Assembly (NCBI RefSeq): GCF_034676725.1
Contig: NZ_JAUCBR010000004.1
Location: 3,810,001 to 3,874,000 of the forward strand
From: Denitromonas sp.
GTDB lineage: Bacteria; Pseudomonadota; Gammaproteobacteria; Burkholderiales; Rhodocyclaceae
Length of the DNA stretch: 64,000 nucleotides
Reading direction: 5' to 3'
Under the pieces are notes generated by a model that was given only the letters and a program-made list of their open reading frames with translations, made no database searches and was not told where the DNA came from. This document shows, piece by piece, positions 52,012 to 60,931 of this stretch. Position numbers and translations under genes: made by a program. How positions within the stretch are numbered: the first letter of the stretch is position 1; each line of letters begins with the position of its first letter.

Positions 52012-53220
52012 CTAAGCGGTGCTGGGCGGCGCGTCGGTGGCTTCGTGAGGGGAGGCGGCCGCAAGGCCTTCATCCGTCGTCGCGGGTGTGTGACGCGACG
52101 GGCTGGCTCCCAAATACGCGCCAGACGCCCTGATCCTCCCGTGGCCTGCCATTTCGGCGACAGCCTGACGCGCAGCCTGGTCTAGGTCGGGGGGGAGGGG
52201 GCCTCCACCGCGCACCGGCGGGGCCTCGCCACCGGTTTCATCGCCAAAGCGCCGGATCAACGCTTCGTGGCGCAGCCCATGGGCGGTGATCCCGCGCTCG
52301 CTCGACGTGATGCCGAATTTTTCCATCACATAGTCAAAACGACGCAGGTTGCGCTTCAAGTCATGCCGAGGATCGCCCAGGTGCGCGTCCTCACCTTCGG
52401 CCACGGCACGGGCGTAGTCGAGGGCGGCCATGCCGGCTGCACTGTCTAGCGCCACAAACCGCAACCGTCCCCCCTTGCTGCCCTCCTTGATCCGCACGTA
52501 GTGGTCCGCCCGCCGCTCGTCAGGCGACAGGCCTGCGGCCTCGAAGGGCACGACACAACGGTGCGGCCGGATCATCACCGATTCCTTGCGCCGCAGTCCG
52601 AAGGCGTGGATCAGGCGCAGCGAGGCACCGACATAGCGGTCGTAGGCGCAGACCTGCTCGACCAGCGCATCGATGTCGACACCTTGGCCCGACCAGCTCT
52701 TGTCGCACTGCGCATACTCGTGCCGCTGGTATTCCTCGGTACTCAGCCCGTAATCGGCCGGTTTGTGGATAAAGCCGGGCTTGCCCAACCACATCGCCAG
52801 GCCGCGCAGGAAGCTGAGGTAGGTCTGGATGGTGGCCGGCGCGAGCTTCTCCGCCTGCCAGATCTTCACCATCGCCCGGATGTGCCGTTCGCCGAGGTTG
52901 CGTGGGTCGGGGAGGGTCTTGAAGCCGGCCTTCGTTTTGAGATCGCGGAAGAAGCGGCGCAGGAAGTCGGCGCGCTCTTGCCGGGTCTTGTGCGAGACCG
53001 TCTTGTCGAGCGAGGTGTGCAGGCTGTTGAAGAGCCCGAGCAGCACCTCGAGCACCTTCGTGGGGTCGGCCTTGCCGGGCTTGTAGCGAGCGAGGATGGC
53101 CGCAGGCGGCAGATTGGCCTGGGCCTGGTCGCGCGCGGGCTGCAGCGGCGCGGCCCGGCCCAGCCCGGCAGTGCCTTGAACGCGGCGACGGGTGGATGGT
53201 GTGGGATTGGCAGTGGACAT
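52012..53220 (-). CDS. Tyrosine integrase (Integrase_1-like)
   Basis: A 402-residue site-specific recombinase. N-terminal SAM-like core-binding region (APATIQTYLSFLRGLAMWLG), then SLRLIHAFGLRRKESVMIRP (Arg I), HGLRHEALIRRFGD (H-x-x-R), MAGHGRIRASGAYLG (His/Tyr box). Catalytic residues appear complete. The disordered N- and C-termini are Ala/Pro/Thr-rich. Such integrases occur inside integrative elements of proteobacteria. The start at 53220 is next to GGAAATGCC, again pairable with an upstream GGCGTT. Confidence 0.82.
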   Translation of the reverse strand: MSTANPTPSTRRRVQGTAGLGRAAPLQPARDQAQANLPPAAILARYKPGKADPTKVLEVLLGLFNSLHTSLDKTVSHKTRQERADFLRRFFRDLKTKAGFKTLPDPRNLGERHIRAMVKIWQAEKLAPATIQTYLSFLRGLAMWLGKPGFIHKPADYGLSTEEYQRHEYAQCDKSWSGQGVDIDALVEQVCAYDRYVGASLRLIHAFGLRRKESVMIRPHRCVVPFEAAGLSPDERRADHYVRIKEGSKGGRLRFVALDSAAGMAALDYARAVAEGEDAHLGDPRHDLKRNLRRFDYVMEKFGITSSERGITAHGLRHEALIRRFGDETGGEAPPVRGGGPLPPDLDQAARQAVAEMAGHGRIRASGAYLGASPSRHTPATTDEGLAAASPHEATDAPPSTA

Positions 53221-53264
53221 GGCATTTCCTTCGAATGAACGCCGTGCGGCCGTCCCGGCGGCGC
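53221..53264 (-). promoter_or_regulatory. Possible structured leader of the integrase (weak copy K)
   Basis: Minus strand GGCGTT (complement of 53238-53243) can pair with AATGCC (53221-53226) next to the ATG, with one G-U pair. The ribosome site AAGGAAA is partly in the loop. A small GCCG/CGGC stem lies upstream. It fits the leader family less well than copies A, B, C, E and F. Confidence 0.4.
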
Positions 53265-54406
53265 ACAGCACGACAATGGATGGAATCCGGCATGGCGGGC
53301 GAGACGGATTCCGTCATCTGGCCCGCCCGTGGTTGCAGCCGTTCAGCGCAGCGCCTGACCACGGACAGCGCTGCACCTACCCAAGGATTTGCCGATGGCT
53401 GCTTGCAAGCGCAGGCATCGGCTCGGTCGGTCTTAAAAATGAAACGGTGATCCGTCCCACTCACGCATTTCTGCGCTCGCGGGCTTGGGGATGCCGCCGC
53501 GCCTCTGGGGCATGGCACGACATCGGCACGCCGGTCGAGCCGGGTGCTGTCGGTGGATCAGTCCTCGATTCGTAACGTCATCCACCTGCATGGGTCCGCC
53601 CCTGACCGAAAGTCCAGGGCGGTGCCAGGTTGACGAGCGAAGACACACGGGGAGCCCATCAGGGGCAAGCACGGCCGTGTGCGGCGCAGGATGCGCAGGC
53701 TCGAATGATGACGGGAACAGCGGGACGGCATCGGGTGCCGTCCGGACTATTTGCTCAAGACATCGGCGCGTCCTCGAGGGAACGCCCAGCGGACAAGGCT
53801 GGCAAGCCGGTGCAGGCACTACGAAATGAAAGTCCTCGGGGGCGAGGCCTTGAAGGCCACAGCCGCCCCGACTCGACAGGTCGGGGCTCTTAAGGGCGGG
53901 TAACGACCGCAACGCCTTTTGCTCCGCGATGGAGCTGGCCAGGAGGCCACGGGAGCCCACAGTTCACTCCTCGCCATCGAGGGCGTCAACGGCCGACGAC
54001 CGCACGCCCATCGATTTCCGGGGGCTTGCGGGTGGCACTTGAAATCGGGGTCTGAGGGTCGCTTATTTTTCGGGTGAAGACGACAACCTGGCGCGGCCTG
54101 CCCTTGACGAGCAAATCTTTGGCCTCTGGGGCCGACCGGGACCCGTCCAGCGCTGGCGGGCACCCGCAGCCAGTCCAGCACACGGGGTTGATATCCGTGG
54201 TTTGAATGAGACCGTAGTGACACACACGCAGCCCCGCCGGGCGATGGCGCTTTCAGGTGTCAGCGAAACGGCTGTGCATCGTCGGCTCGCTGACAGCGGG
54301 CCGGCCCCGATGCCGAAATCGGGCTCATTGAGTGGGGATTCCGTGTGGCGGGATCAGGTCGCCGTGTCGATGCTGATCGACCTCAACCCTGCCTCGGAGC
54401 CTTGCC
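53265..54406. other. 1.1-kb region without a convincing gene
   Basis: It lies between the divergent integrase and parM-like genes. Frames exist on both strands but have no family likeness and biased, shadow-like composition. Visible structure: the 22-bp element at 53895; a CCCCGAC/GTCGGGG hairpin at about 53867-53887; a CCCGAT/ATCGGG hairpin near 54309-54326; and an AGGTCG/CGACCT pairing near 54355-54390. It may be a control or cis-acting region. Confidence 0.45.
53895..53916 (-). repeat. Dispersed 22-bp element (copy 4)
   Basis: Minus strand GGC followed by GTTGCGGTCGTTACCCGCC, one base different from copy 3. A 7-bp CCCCGAC/GTCGGGG hairpin lies right next to it on the downstream side in minus orientation. 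Confidence 0.6.
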
Positions 54407-55450
54407 ATGGAATTGATCGTCAGAGCGGTGGATGTCGGATCGGGCAACACCAAGTTCGTCACGGCCGCAGCCGGTACCGACATCCGCTGCGCCAGTTTCC
54501 CGTCGGTGGCCTATCCGTCGAGCGACGACACGCCGTCGTGGCCGCCGAGCGAGCGCAAGAAGACGGTGTGCATCCCCATCGGCCCGCTGTTCTACGAGGT
54601 CGGGCCGGACGTGAGCCTCGCCGCCGACACCTTCCGTGCCAAGCAGTTGCACGACGAGTACACCGAGACGCCCGAGTACATGGCACTGCTGCGGGGGGCT
54701 CTCTCCATGATGAAGCTGAGCCGCATCGACTTGCTGGTGGTCGGCTTGCCGGTGGCGCTCTTCGCCGTCAAGAAGGCGGCACTGGAGAAGGCCATGACCG
54801 GTCGCCACGACATCGGCGGCGGCAAGGCGGTGACGGTGGACAAGGCCCTGGCCGTGGCCCAGCCGCAGGGAGCGCTGGTGCATTACGCCTCTGAGCACCA
54901 GAAGATGGCGGTCATCGGCCACGAGCAGAGCCTGATCATCGATCCGGGCTCGCGCACCTTCGACTGGCTGGTGGCCCGGGGCATGCGGCTCGTCCAGAAG
55001 CAGAGCTACTCGTTCAACCGCGGCATGTCCGACGTGCTGCGCCTGCTGGCGGCCGAGATCACCAAGGACATCGGCTCGCCCTACCGGGACTACGACGCGA
55101 TCGATTTGGCGTTGCGCACGGGCAAGCAGCCGGTGATCTTCCAGAAGCCCTACGACATGAAGCGCCTGCTACCCCTGGCCGAAACGGTCGCCGAGCAGGC
55201 GGTCTCGACCATGAAGCAGTGGATCGAGGCGCCCCACAGCCTGCAGAACATCATCCTGGTAGGCGGCGGTGCCTTCCTGTTTCGCAAGGCGGTGAAGGCG
55301 GCGTTCCCAAAGCACCGCATCCATGAAGTGAAGGAACCGATGTTCGCCAATGTGCGGGGCTTTCAACTGGCGGGGCAGAACCACGCGTGCAGCGTGATGG
55401 TCGCCGCCGGGAAGGAGCGGGGCCAAGACGGTTCCGGAGAAATCGAATGA
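54407..55450 (+). CDS. ParM/StbA-like actin-type segregation ATPase
   Basis: A 347-residue actin-fold protein: phosphate 1 loop AVDVGSGNTKFV, connect region GLPVALFAVKK, phosphate 2 IIDPGSRTFDWLV, and the adenosine motif IILVGGGAFLFRKAV. It matches plasmid StbA/ParM and PRTRC protein D. It should polymerise to move plasmid or element copies, with the small protein downstream as partner. The ATG follows CGGAGCCTTGCC. Confidence 0.82.
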   Translation: MELIVRAVDVGSGNTKFVTAAAGTDIRCASFPSVAYPSSDDTPSWPPSERKKTVCIPIGPLFYEVGPDVSLAADTFRAKQLHDEYTETPEYMALLRGALSMMKLSRIDLLVVGLPVALFAVKKAALEKAMTGRHDIGGGKAVTVDKALAVAQPQGALVHYASEHQKMAVIGHEQSLIIDPGSRTFDWLVARGMRLVQKQSYSFNRGMSDVLRLLAAEITKDIGSPYRDYDAIDLALRTGKQPVIFQKPYDMKRLLPLAETVAEQAVSTMKQWIEAPHSLQNIILVGGGAFLFRKAVKAAFPKHRIHEVKEPMFANVRGFQLAGQNHACSVMVAAGKERGQDGSGEIE

Positions 55451-55725
55451 GTACCGATACCGGGAAGGACTTCAGGCCGATTCGTCTTGTCTTCGAACTG
55501 GCGCGGGCCGACCATCCGCGCCTGTACGACGACCTGATCCGGTTTCACAAGGGCACCAAGCGGGTCAACCGTCTGCGGGTGCTGGCCTACGACGGCTTGC
55601 TGGCGCAGAGCGGCGTGTTCGCCGGGATCGGACACGGCTTGCCCCATCAGCCTTCGGCAAATAGCGCGCAGGAGGGCAGTGGCGAGGTCACCAACGACAT
55701 CTTCGCGCCAGCGATCGACGGGTGA
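55447..55725 (+). CDS. Small partner of the ParM-like protein
   Basis: A 92-residue protein overlapping parM by four bases (ATGA). The first 60 residues (RLVFELARADHPRLYDDLIR, FHKGTKRVNRLRVLAYDGLL) look like a small helical DNA-binding unit; the tail is disordered. By position it is a StbB/ParR-type adaptor, which is inferred from context. Confidence 0.62.
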   Translation: MSTDTGKDFRPIRLVFELARADHPRLYDDLIRFHKGTKRVNRLRVLAYDGLLAQSGVFAGIGHGLPHQPSANSAQEGSGEVTNDIFAPAIDG

Positions 55726-55733
55726 GGCGGGCC

Positions 55734-56210
55734 ATGGGAAAGCGATCGCGCCGGTCGGACAACAGCAGGATGGTCAGTGCTTCGGACCTGGCCCAAATGG
55801 GCCGCTGCGAACGGCTGGTCATGTTCGAACATCGGCATGGCAACTGCCGCACTGCCCGGCAGCAGCGAGCCCGGGAGCGCGGGATGCTCGAGCATGAGCG
55901 CTTCTATCTGGAAGGACTCGCGGCTTCTGCACAGGCCGCCCGGAAGGGGCGCTGCTTCATCGCCACCTGCGTGTTCGGCGACGAGGCTTGGCAGACTCAG
56001 GTGCTGCGCCAATTCCGGGACGTTGCGCTACGTCGGAACGTTTGGGGGCGTCGCCTGATCTGGTTCTACTACCGGTTGGCGCCCGGCATCTGCAAATGCC
56101 TGCGCCGATGGCCTGCCTTGCAGCCTCCGGTACGCGTGGTCTTGGGCATGATGGCGGCGTGCCTTCGATGGTGGCCAGGCTTGCGCGGAGGAGGCAAGTG
56201 TCGGCGCTAG
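55734..56210 (+). CDS. CFI-box protein with a Cas4-like N-terminal motif
   Basis: A 158-residue protein. The N-terminal part, SASDLAQMGRCERLVMFEHR followed by ARERGMLEHERFYLEG, resembles the N-terminus of Cas4/RecB-type nucleases, including a lone Cys. The C-terminal half is a CFI-box domain (CFIATCVFGDEAWQTQVLRQ, FRD, and WFYYRLAPGICKCLRRWPAL) with a hydrophobic helix. No nuclease core is in this protein; the next gene supplies one. The start is the ATG at 55734; a GTG at 55722 would overlap the previous stop. Confidence 0.6.
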   Translation: MGKRSRRSDNSRMVSASDLAQMGRCERLVMFEHRHGNCRTARQQRARERGMLEHERFYLEGLAASAQAARKGRCFIATCVFGDEAWQTQVLRQFRDVALRRNVWGRRLIWFYYRLAPGICKCLRRWPALQPPVRVVLGMMAACLRWWPGLRGGGKCRR

Positions 56211-56752
56211 GATGGGGCGTCCTTGGTGCCATCGTCGTCGTATGCCTCGCGCTGGCCATAGCGCGGCGGCAGTCGGCAGAGACCAATGCCGCACTCGCTG
56301 AGCGAGCCTCACGACCGGCAGCGCTGCGGGATGCCGAGCTGGTCTACCTGGAAAGACTGTTCCGGACTTCCAAGCCCATTGGGGTAGTGGCGAAAATTGA
56401 TCGGGCATACCGCATGCCATCGGGTCTGCTCGTGCTGGTGGAACTCAAAACCCGCTGGGCTAACCAGCCATCCCTGTCGGACGTGATCCAGTTATCCGCA
56501 CAGAGGGTGGCGGTGATGGGGCAGACGCACCAAGCCGTAGCGTCCTACGCGTATGTAATGGTGAAAGCGCCGACTGGGCGCGGCTTGCCGATCGTACATC
56601 GCGTCCAATTGATGAGCGACGAGCAAGTGGTGGCCCTGGTCAGAAGGCGGGAAGACGTTCTCGCAGATCGTGTCCTGCCGCGCCGGCCCCAGTCTCGGAA
56701 GACGTGTCTTTCGTGCGTATTCCGCGGGCAATGCGACCGGCTATTTCCCTGA
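56198..56752 (+). CDS. Membrane-anchored PD-(D/E)xK nuclease with a Cas4-like cysteine cluster
   Basis: A 184-residue protein: one N-terminal membrane helix (GVLGAIVVVCLALAIA), then a nuclease core with LVYLERLFRTSKPIGVVAKI-D, LVLVELKTR (E-x-K) and DVIQLSAQRVAV, and a C-terminal TCLSCVFRGQCDR, the C-x2-C-x5-C pattern of Cas4. The fourth, N-terminal Cys of Cas4 is absent here but found in the protein encoded just upstream. The GTG start follows a strong GGAGGAGGCAA site and overlaps the previous gene by 13 bases. Confidence 0.65.
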   Translation: MSALGWGVLGAIVVVCLALAIARRQSAETNAALAERASRPAALRDAELVYLERLFRTSKPIGVVAKIDRAYRMPSGLLVLVELKTRWANQPSLSDVIQLSAQRVAVMGQTHQAVASYAYVMVKAPTGRGLPIVHRVQLMSDEQVVALVRRREDVLADRVLPRRPQSRKTCLSCVFRGQCDRLFP

Positions 56753-56888
56753 GCGAAATCGGTGCATCGCTCGATCAGGTTCGCCAGAATCCTGCGGCCA
56801 CTTTGCGCTACAGGGGGACGAGGGCAAGATGCTCGGCCGGCACATGACGCTGCGCCAACTCAACCATATGCCGCAACAAGCCATTCAT

Positions 56889-56894
56889 TATAAA
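56889..56894 (+). promoter_or_regulatory. Possible -10 box upstream of the ABC-3C operon
   Basis: TATAAA in a locally AT-rich stretch (ATTCATTATAAAATGATATT), about 32 bases before the ATG of the next gene. I see no good -35 at standard spacing. The marked drop in GC suggests a promoter for a horizontally acquired module. Confidence 0.35.
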
Positions 56895-56925
56895 ATGATA
56901 TTCGAATCAGTCGAGGGCGAACTGA

Positions 56926-58140
56926 ATGGTGACATCGAAGCGCGGCGGATCCTCCCGCTCGAAAAATCGAAGAACCGAGGTGCCGGGCCAAGCATTGGGC
57001 TATGGTCTCCAGTACACGCGGATGACGCAACTCCTCTTGCAGGCGCCCGCCGGGAGCTTTTGCAGTATGGAGTTCCTTGATGATGTGGCGCAGCAGCACG
57101 CAGACGAGGGTACGCGCCTGATCCAGAGTAAGAGTGCGCTCACGGCCAATCCAGTCGCCGATCGCGCCAAGTCGCTGTGGAAGACGCTATCCAATTGGAC
57201 GACGTTGGGGGTAGATTCCGATTACGACTTGGAGAAGACGGTCTTCGAGATCTATGTCTCCCGTCCGGTCGGCGGCCAACTCGTCGAGGCATTTGCCAAT
57301 GCCCATACGCTGGAGGAAGCGCGGGCCGCTATTGCGCAAGCGCGCGACGCATTGTGGGGAAAGCCACCTGACTTCGCGCTCAAAAGTGCAGTGGCCGACG
57401 AGATCGCTCCGTACCTGGAACGCGTATTCAATGCAGATCAGACCTGCCTGGAGCGGATCATCTGCAATTTTCAGCTGACCCTTGGGAGCGGAAGTCCCCA
57501 GGCTGACATCGAGGCTGTGATCCGCACCCATCCGGTTTCCGCGACCAAGGTTGCCGATATCGCCGACCACATGTGCGGCGTCGTGAAGCGTCGGGTGGAC
57601 GAACTGCTGGAGGCCGGGCGGCCGGCCGTCATCGCACGTGACTCGTTCTATGGCTGGTACGCCGCCTACCTGCGCAAGGTCGATCGGGACACCGTACTAC
57701 CGAGCCGCGCCAAGGCGCCGAGCGAGGAGGAGTCGCGCGGTCAATTGCCGAAGATATTTGTTCAGCAATTGGACCTCATCGGGATGCCCTTCGAGGACAA
57801 GCTGGAGGCCGCGAGCGACTATCTGATGGCCGCCGCCGACCGCACGGCCTGGGCCGTCAGCGGCGAAGTTGATGAGTCGTCGTTCGATGACCTGGACGCC
57901 GCGCTGAAGCGCAGTTGGAAGAACAAGCGACGTACTTGTGGCATCGAGCATGGCAGCAAGCCTGGTGAGATCCAGGGACAGGCGCTTTACTCGGATTGCA
58001 TGGACTTCACCATCAACCTCCAGGCCATGCAGCCGCCGGACCACTTCATTCCGGGGTGTTTTCACCGGCTGGCCGATGACTTGTCGATCGGATGGCACCC
58101 GGACTACGAGCAGCAGCTCAAGGTCAAGAAGGCTGCGTGA
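56926..58140 (+). CDS. ABC-three-component system, C-terminal-domain component
   Basis: A 404-residue protein with the typical opening of ABC-3C effector components: ALGYGLQYTRMTQLLLQAP, CSMEFLDDVAQQHADEGT, LIQSKSALT and KSLWKTLSNW. The C-terminal domain has HPVSATKVADIADHMCGVVK and ends FHRLADDLSIGWHPDYEQQL. These proteins belong to predicted defence systems with a middle component and a DUF3732-type ATPase, which follow directly here. Its action is probably an effector or sensor; the mechanism is not established. Confidence 0.75.
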   Translation: MVTSKRGGSSRSKNRRTEVPGQALGYGLQYTRMTQLLLQAPAGSFCSMEFLDDVAQQHADEGTRLIQSKSALTANPVADRAKSLWKTLSNWTTLGVDSDYDLEKTVFEIYVSRPVGGQLVEAFANAHTLEEARAAIAQARDALWGKPPDFALKSAVADEIAPYLERVFNADQTCLERIICNFQLTLGSGSPQADIEAVIRTHPVSATKVADIADHMCGVVKRRVDELLEAGRPAVIARDSFYGWYAAYLRKVDRDTVLPSRAKAPSEEESRGQLPKIFVQQLDLIGMPFEDKLEAASDYLMAAADRTAWAVSGEVDESSFDDLDAALKRSWKNKRRTCGIEHGSKPGEIQGQALYSDCMDFTINLQAMQPPDHFIPGCFHRLADDLSIGWHPDYEQQLKVKKAA

Positions 58141-58142
58141 CG

Positions 58143-58637
58143 ATGCTGGCACGTGAAGCACAGAATATCCAGAACCCAGCGCTCGGCGCCGCCGCTCTTT
58201 GGCGCTTTTGCTGCGGCTATGTCGAAGCCCATCCCGTCGGTGACCCTCCGCGCTTGCCGCTGTTGTTCCTTGTGCTGCCCATTGTGTTGCACCAGGCGAC
58301 TGCTGAGATCCTACGGCGCACTTGGCGCAGCTCGGGGCTTCGGGCGTTCGCTGCGAAGTTCGGGGACTCGCAGGTCTCGAAGCAGGACCTGCTCCTCCAG
58401 ATCCACGAGCGTGCGGTCCGCTGGCGCGCGCTTAGCCTCCAATCGATCGAACTGGCCGCGGCCGGGCACCTGATCCAGCTGTCCGACGGTGGCGAAGTGA
58501 TTCCCTTGTCGCGCACCAAGGCGCGCGGTCTTCCGGATGAAGTGAAGCAACTCCTGGCCGATGCAGAAAAGCTCGGCGCGTGGTGCGGCCATTTGACGCT
58601 GCACGAGGTGACGACAACGCTGAAGGTAAAGCTCTGA
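58143..58637 (+). CDS. ABC-three-component system, middle component
   Basis: A 164-residue protein with AREAQNIQNPALGAAALWRF, RLPLLFLVLPIVLHQATAEI and a C-terminal CGHLTLHEVTTTLKVKL, matching the small middle components of ABC-3C systems. It starts two bases after the previous stop, with a GTG at 58137 as an alternative. It overlaps the ATPase start as TGATG. Confidence 0.75.
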   Translation: MLAREAQNIQNPALGAAALWRFCCGYVEAHPVGDPPRLPLLFLVLPIVLHQATAEILRRTWRSSGLRAFAAKFGDSQVSKQDLLLQIHERAVRWRALSLQSIELAAAGHLIQLSDGGEVIPLSRTKARGLPDEVKQLLADAEKLGAWCGHLTLHEVTTTLKVKL

Positions 58638-60626
58638 TGTATCTGCAGATTCGCGAAATTGTGCTCTGGCCGCGCAACCCGAACTTCGAGCCGCGTCGGC
58701 TCCAGTTTCAACTGGGCAAGGTGAACGTCATCAGCGGCGCGTCGAGAACCGGCAAGTCCGCCGTCATTCCCATCATCGACTACTGCCTGGGCGCGGGGAC
58801 ATGCTCGATCCCGGTCAAGACCATCCGTAAGTACTGCGAGTGGTTCGGTGTCGTGGTGGCGACCGCGCAGGGCGACAAGCTGCTGGCCCGGCGGGAGCCC
58901 GGAGCGCAGCGCAGTACCGACGACATGTACCTGCTGGAAGCGGAGCGGATCTTGGACATTCCGCGCCGCATCGCCAAGAACACCAATGCCGACGCCGTGA
59001 AGCGGCTGCTCGACGAACTTGCGGGCCTGTCCAAGCTCGACTTCTCGGGCGGCGAAGAGTTCGACAGGGTTCGATGGTCGCCCAAGCTTCCGCGATCTGG
59101 CGGCGTTCACGTTCCAGCCGCAGAACGTCGTCGCCAATCCGGACGTGCTGTTCTTCAAGGCCAATACTTACGAACACAGGGAGAAGCTTCGGAAGATCTT
59201 TCCATATGTACTCGGGGCCGTGACGCCGACGCTGATGGCAAAGCAGTTCGAGCTCGGGCGTGCCCGGCAGGAACTGCGTCGCAAGGAGCGGGAGCTCAAG
59301 GACGCCCAGGAGGTGTCTGCGCGCTGGCTGGCCGACTTGAGGGCGAAGTTCAGCGAGGCCCAAGAGCTAGGGCTGGCAGCCAAGCCGGAGCAGGAGCTCT
59401 CGCGTGGCCAGATGATTGAGCGACTGGAAGAAGTCGTCGCGCGCACGGACCTCACGCTGTCGGTGAGCACATCGACAATCTCGGATGCATTGCGCGAACT
59501 CAGCGGCCTCGAGGTCGAGGAGCGCGAGGTGTCGCGTGAGCTGACGACCTTGCGCCATCGGCTCAGTGAGATGAACCGCATGCGCGTCGGCGTCGACCAA
59601 TACCAGGATGCCCTCGCGCTGCAGCGGGGACGCCTGCAGCTATCGAGCTGGTTGGTGTCTCATACCGACGACGGGGCGGACTGCCCGATGTGCGGCAGCC
59701 ATACGGACTCGGCTAAGCGCAAGTTGGCGGTGCTGTCGGAGCGCCTGCGGGAAGTCGAGGCAGAAGCCGGCGTCGACAAGGAGGTGCCGGCCGCCTTTGA
59801 CCGCGAACTGCAGCGCGTGACCGAGGAGGTCGGGCAGACGACGGAGCGGCTGCGCTCGGTCCAGATCCGCAAGCGGGCCTTGGCGGGGCGCTCAGACGAA
59901 GCGCGCCAGCGGCAGTTTGCCGCGCAACGGGCCGAGCGGTTCGTTGGCAACCTCGAGTCCGCCCTCGACCTGCATCGGCGGCTGGGGAGTGACAGCGAAT
60001 TCGTCGACGAGGTTGTGCGCCTGAAGGAACTGGTGCGGCAGTTGGAGGCCGAGTTGCGCGAGCAGGACGTCGAAGCACGCAAGCGTCGGGCCCTCCATGC
60101 CATCAGCAACAACGCGGGCCGGCTCCTGCCCCACCTCGATGTCGAGAGCCCGAACGATCCAATCTCCCTGGAGATCAACGACCTGACGATCAAGGTGCGC
60201 GGCACGGAGCGTGACGACTACCTGTCTGAGATTGGCAGTGGCTCCAACTGGCTCTCCTATCACCTGGCGGTGCTGCTGGCGCTCCATCAGTTCTTCCTGT
60301 CGCAGCGCAGGGGGCCCGTCCCTGCGTTCCTCGTGCTTGACCAGCCGAGCCAAGTGTACTTTCCGAAGCGCATCGTGGCGCGGCCGGAAGACGAGGAGGT
60401 CGAGGAGGTCGAGGAGCCCCAGCTGCGGGACGAAGACGTGGACGCCGTTCGACAGGCGTTCGAGGTGATGGGGCGTGTGGCTCTGGATGCCAAAGGCGGA
60501 TTGCAGCTCATCGTACTCGACCATGCCTCGCGCGACGTGTGGGGCGACATAGACGGGGTCGTCGGCTTACCCGAGTGGCGCAACGGCGTCAAGCTCGTGC
60601 CTATGGCGTGGTTGGATGAGGCCTGA
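58637..60626 (+). pseudogene. ABC-three-component system ATPase (DUF3732), frameshifted
   Basis: First frame: YLQIREIVLWPRNPNFEPRR, Walker A ISGASRTGKSAV, to SGGEEFDRV. Second frame: DGRPSFRDLAAFTFQPQNVV, long coiled coils, a zinc-hook-like CPMCGSHTDSAKRK, signature region EIGSGSNWLSYHLA and Walker B LVLDQPSQVYFP. The break is at GTTCGAT (59069-59075). Removing one T gives EEFDRVDGRPSFRDL in a single frame of about 660 codons. Both halves are well conserved, so an artefact or a very recent mutation is likely. Confidence 0.8.
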
Positions 60627-60931
60627 TCGCCGAAGTCCGCGGTGATCGGGCCAAGACGGGCGCCGCCAACACGGAGAGGCCTTCTCACTCTGCTTCGGAA
60701 ACCAGTGCCGAGGCTTGGGCAGCACGGTGGGCGGCCGATCCGTGAAGTGTTCGACCTCCCGATTGCCCGCGTGAAGTACTGGTTGAGGAAGATGCCTCGA
60801 ACAGGCTGTCGGGCGCGTCGATGTCAAGGGCGGCGAGCTGTTCGGTTCGCGAACCGTGTTCGGGTTGGCGCCCTTGTCGTGCCGCGTAAGTGGGCTTTCG
60901 TGGTGCTCTATGGCACGACTTGACACTGACT
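60627..60931. other. Intergenic stretch, no gene seen
   Basis: About 300 bases after the ABC-3C ATPase. The longest + strand frame (GTRP/Arg-rich) has no ribosome site or family likeness. It leads into the repeat cluster. Confidence 0.4.

Noticed and set aside
53433..53960. A 175-codon minus-strand frame
   Set aside because: No ribosome site or family likeness, composition rich in Pro/Arg/Ser as in shadow frames, and it covers a region with hairpins and a repeat element.
41672..55725. Complete PRTRC plasmid system
   Set aside because: ParB- and protein D-like genes are present, but the remaining PRTRC proteins (A, B, C, E, F, ThiF-like) are not seen in the window.
55734..56752. A genuine cas4 gene of a CRISPR system
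   Set aside because: No cas1/cas2, no repeats, and the nuclease is membrane-anchored and lacks the N-terminal cysteine in the same chain.
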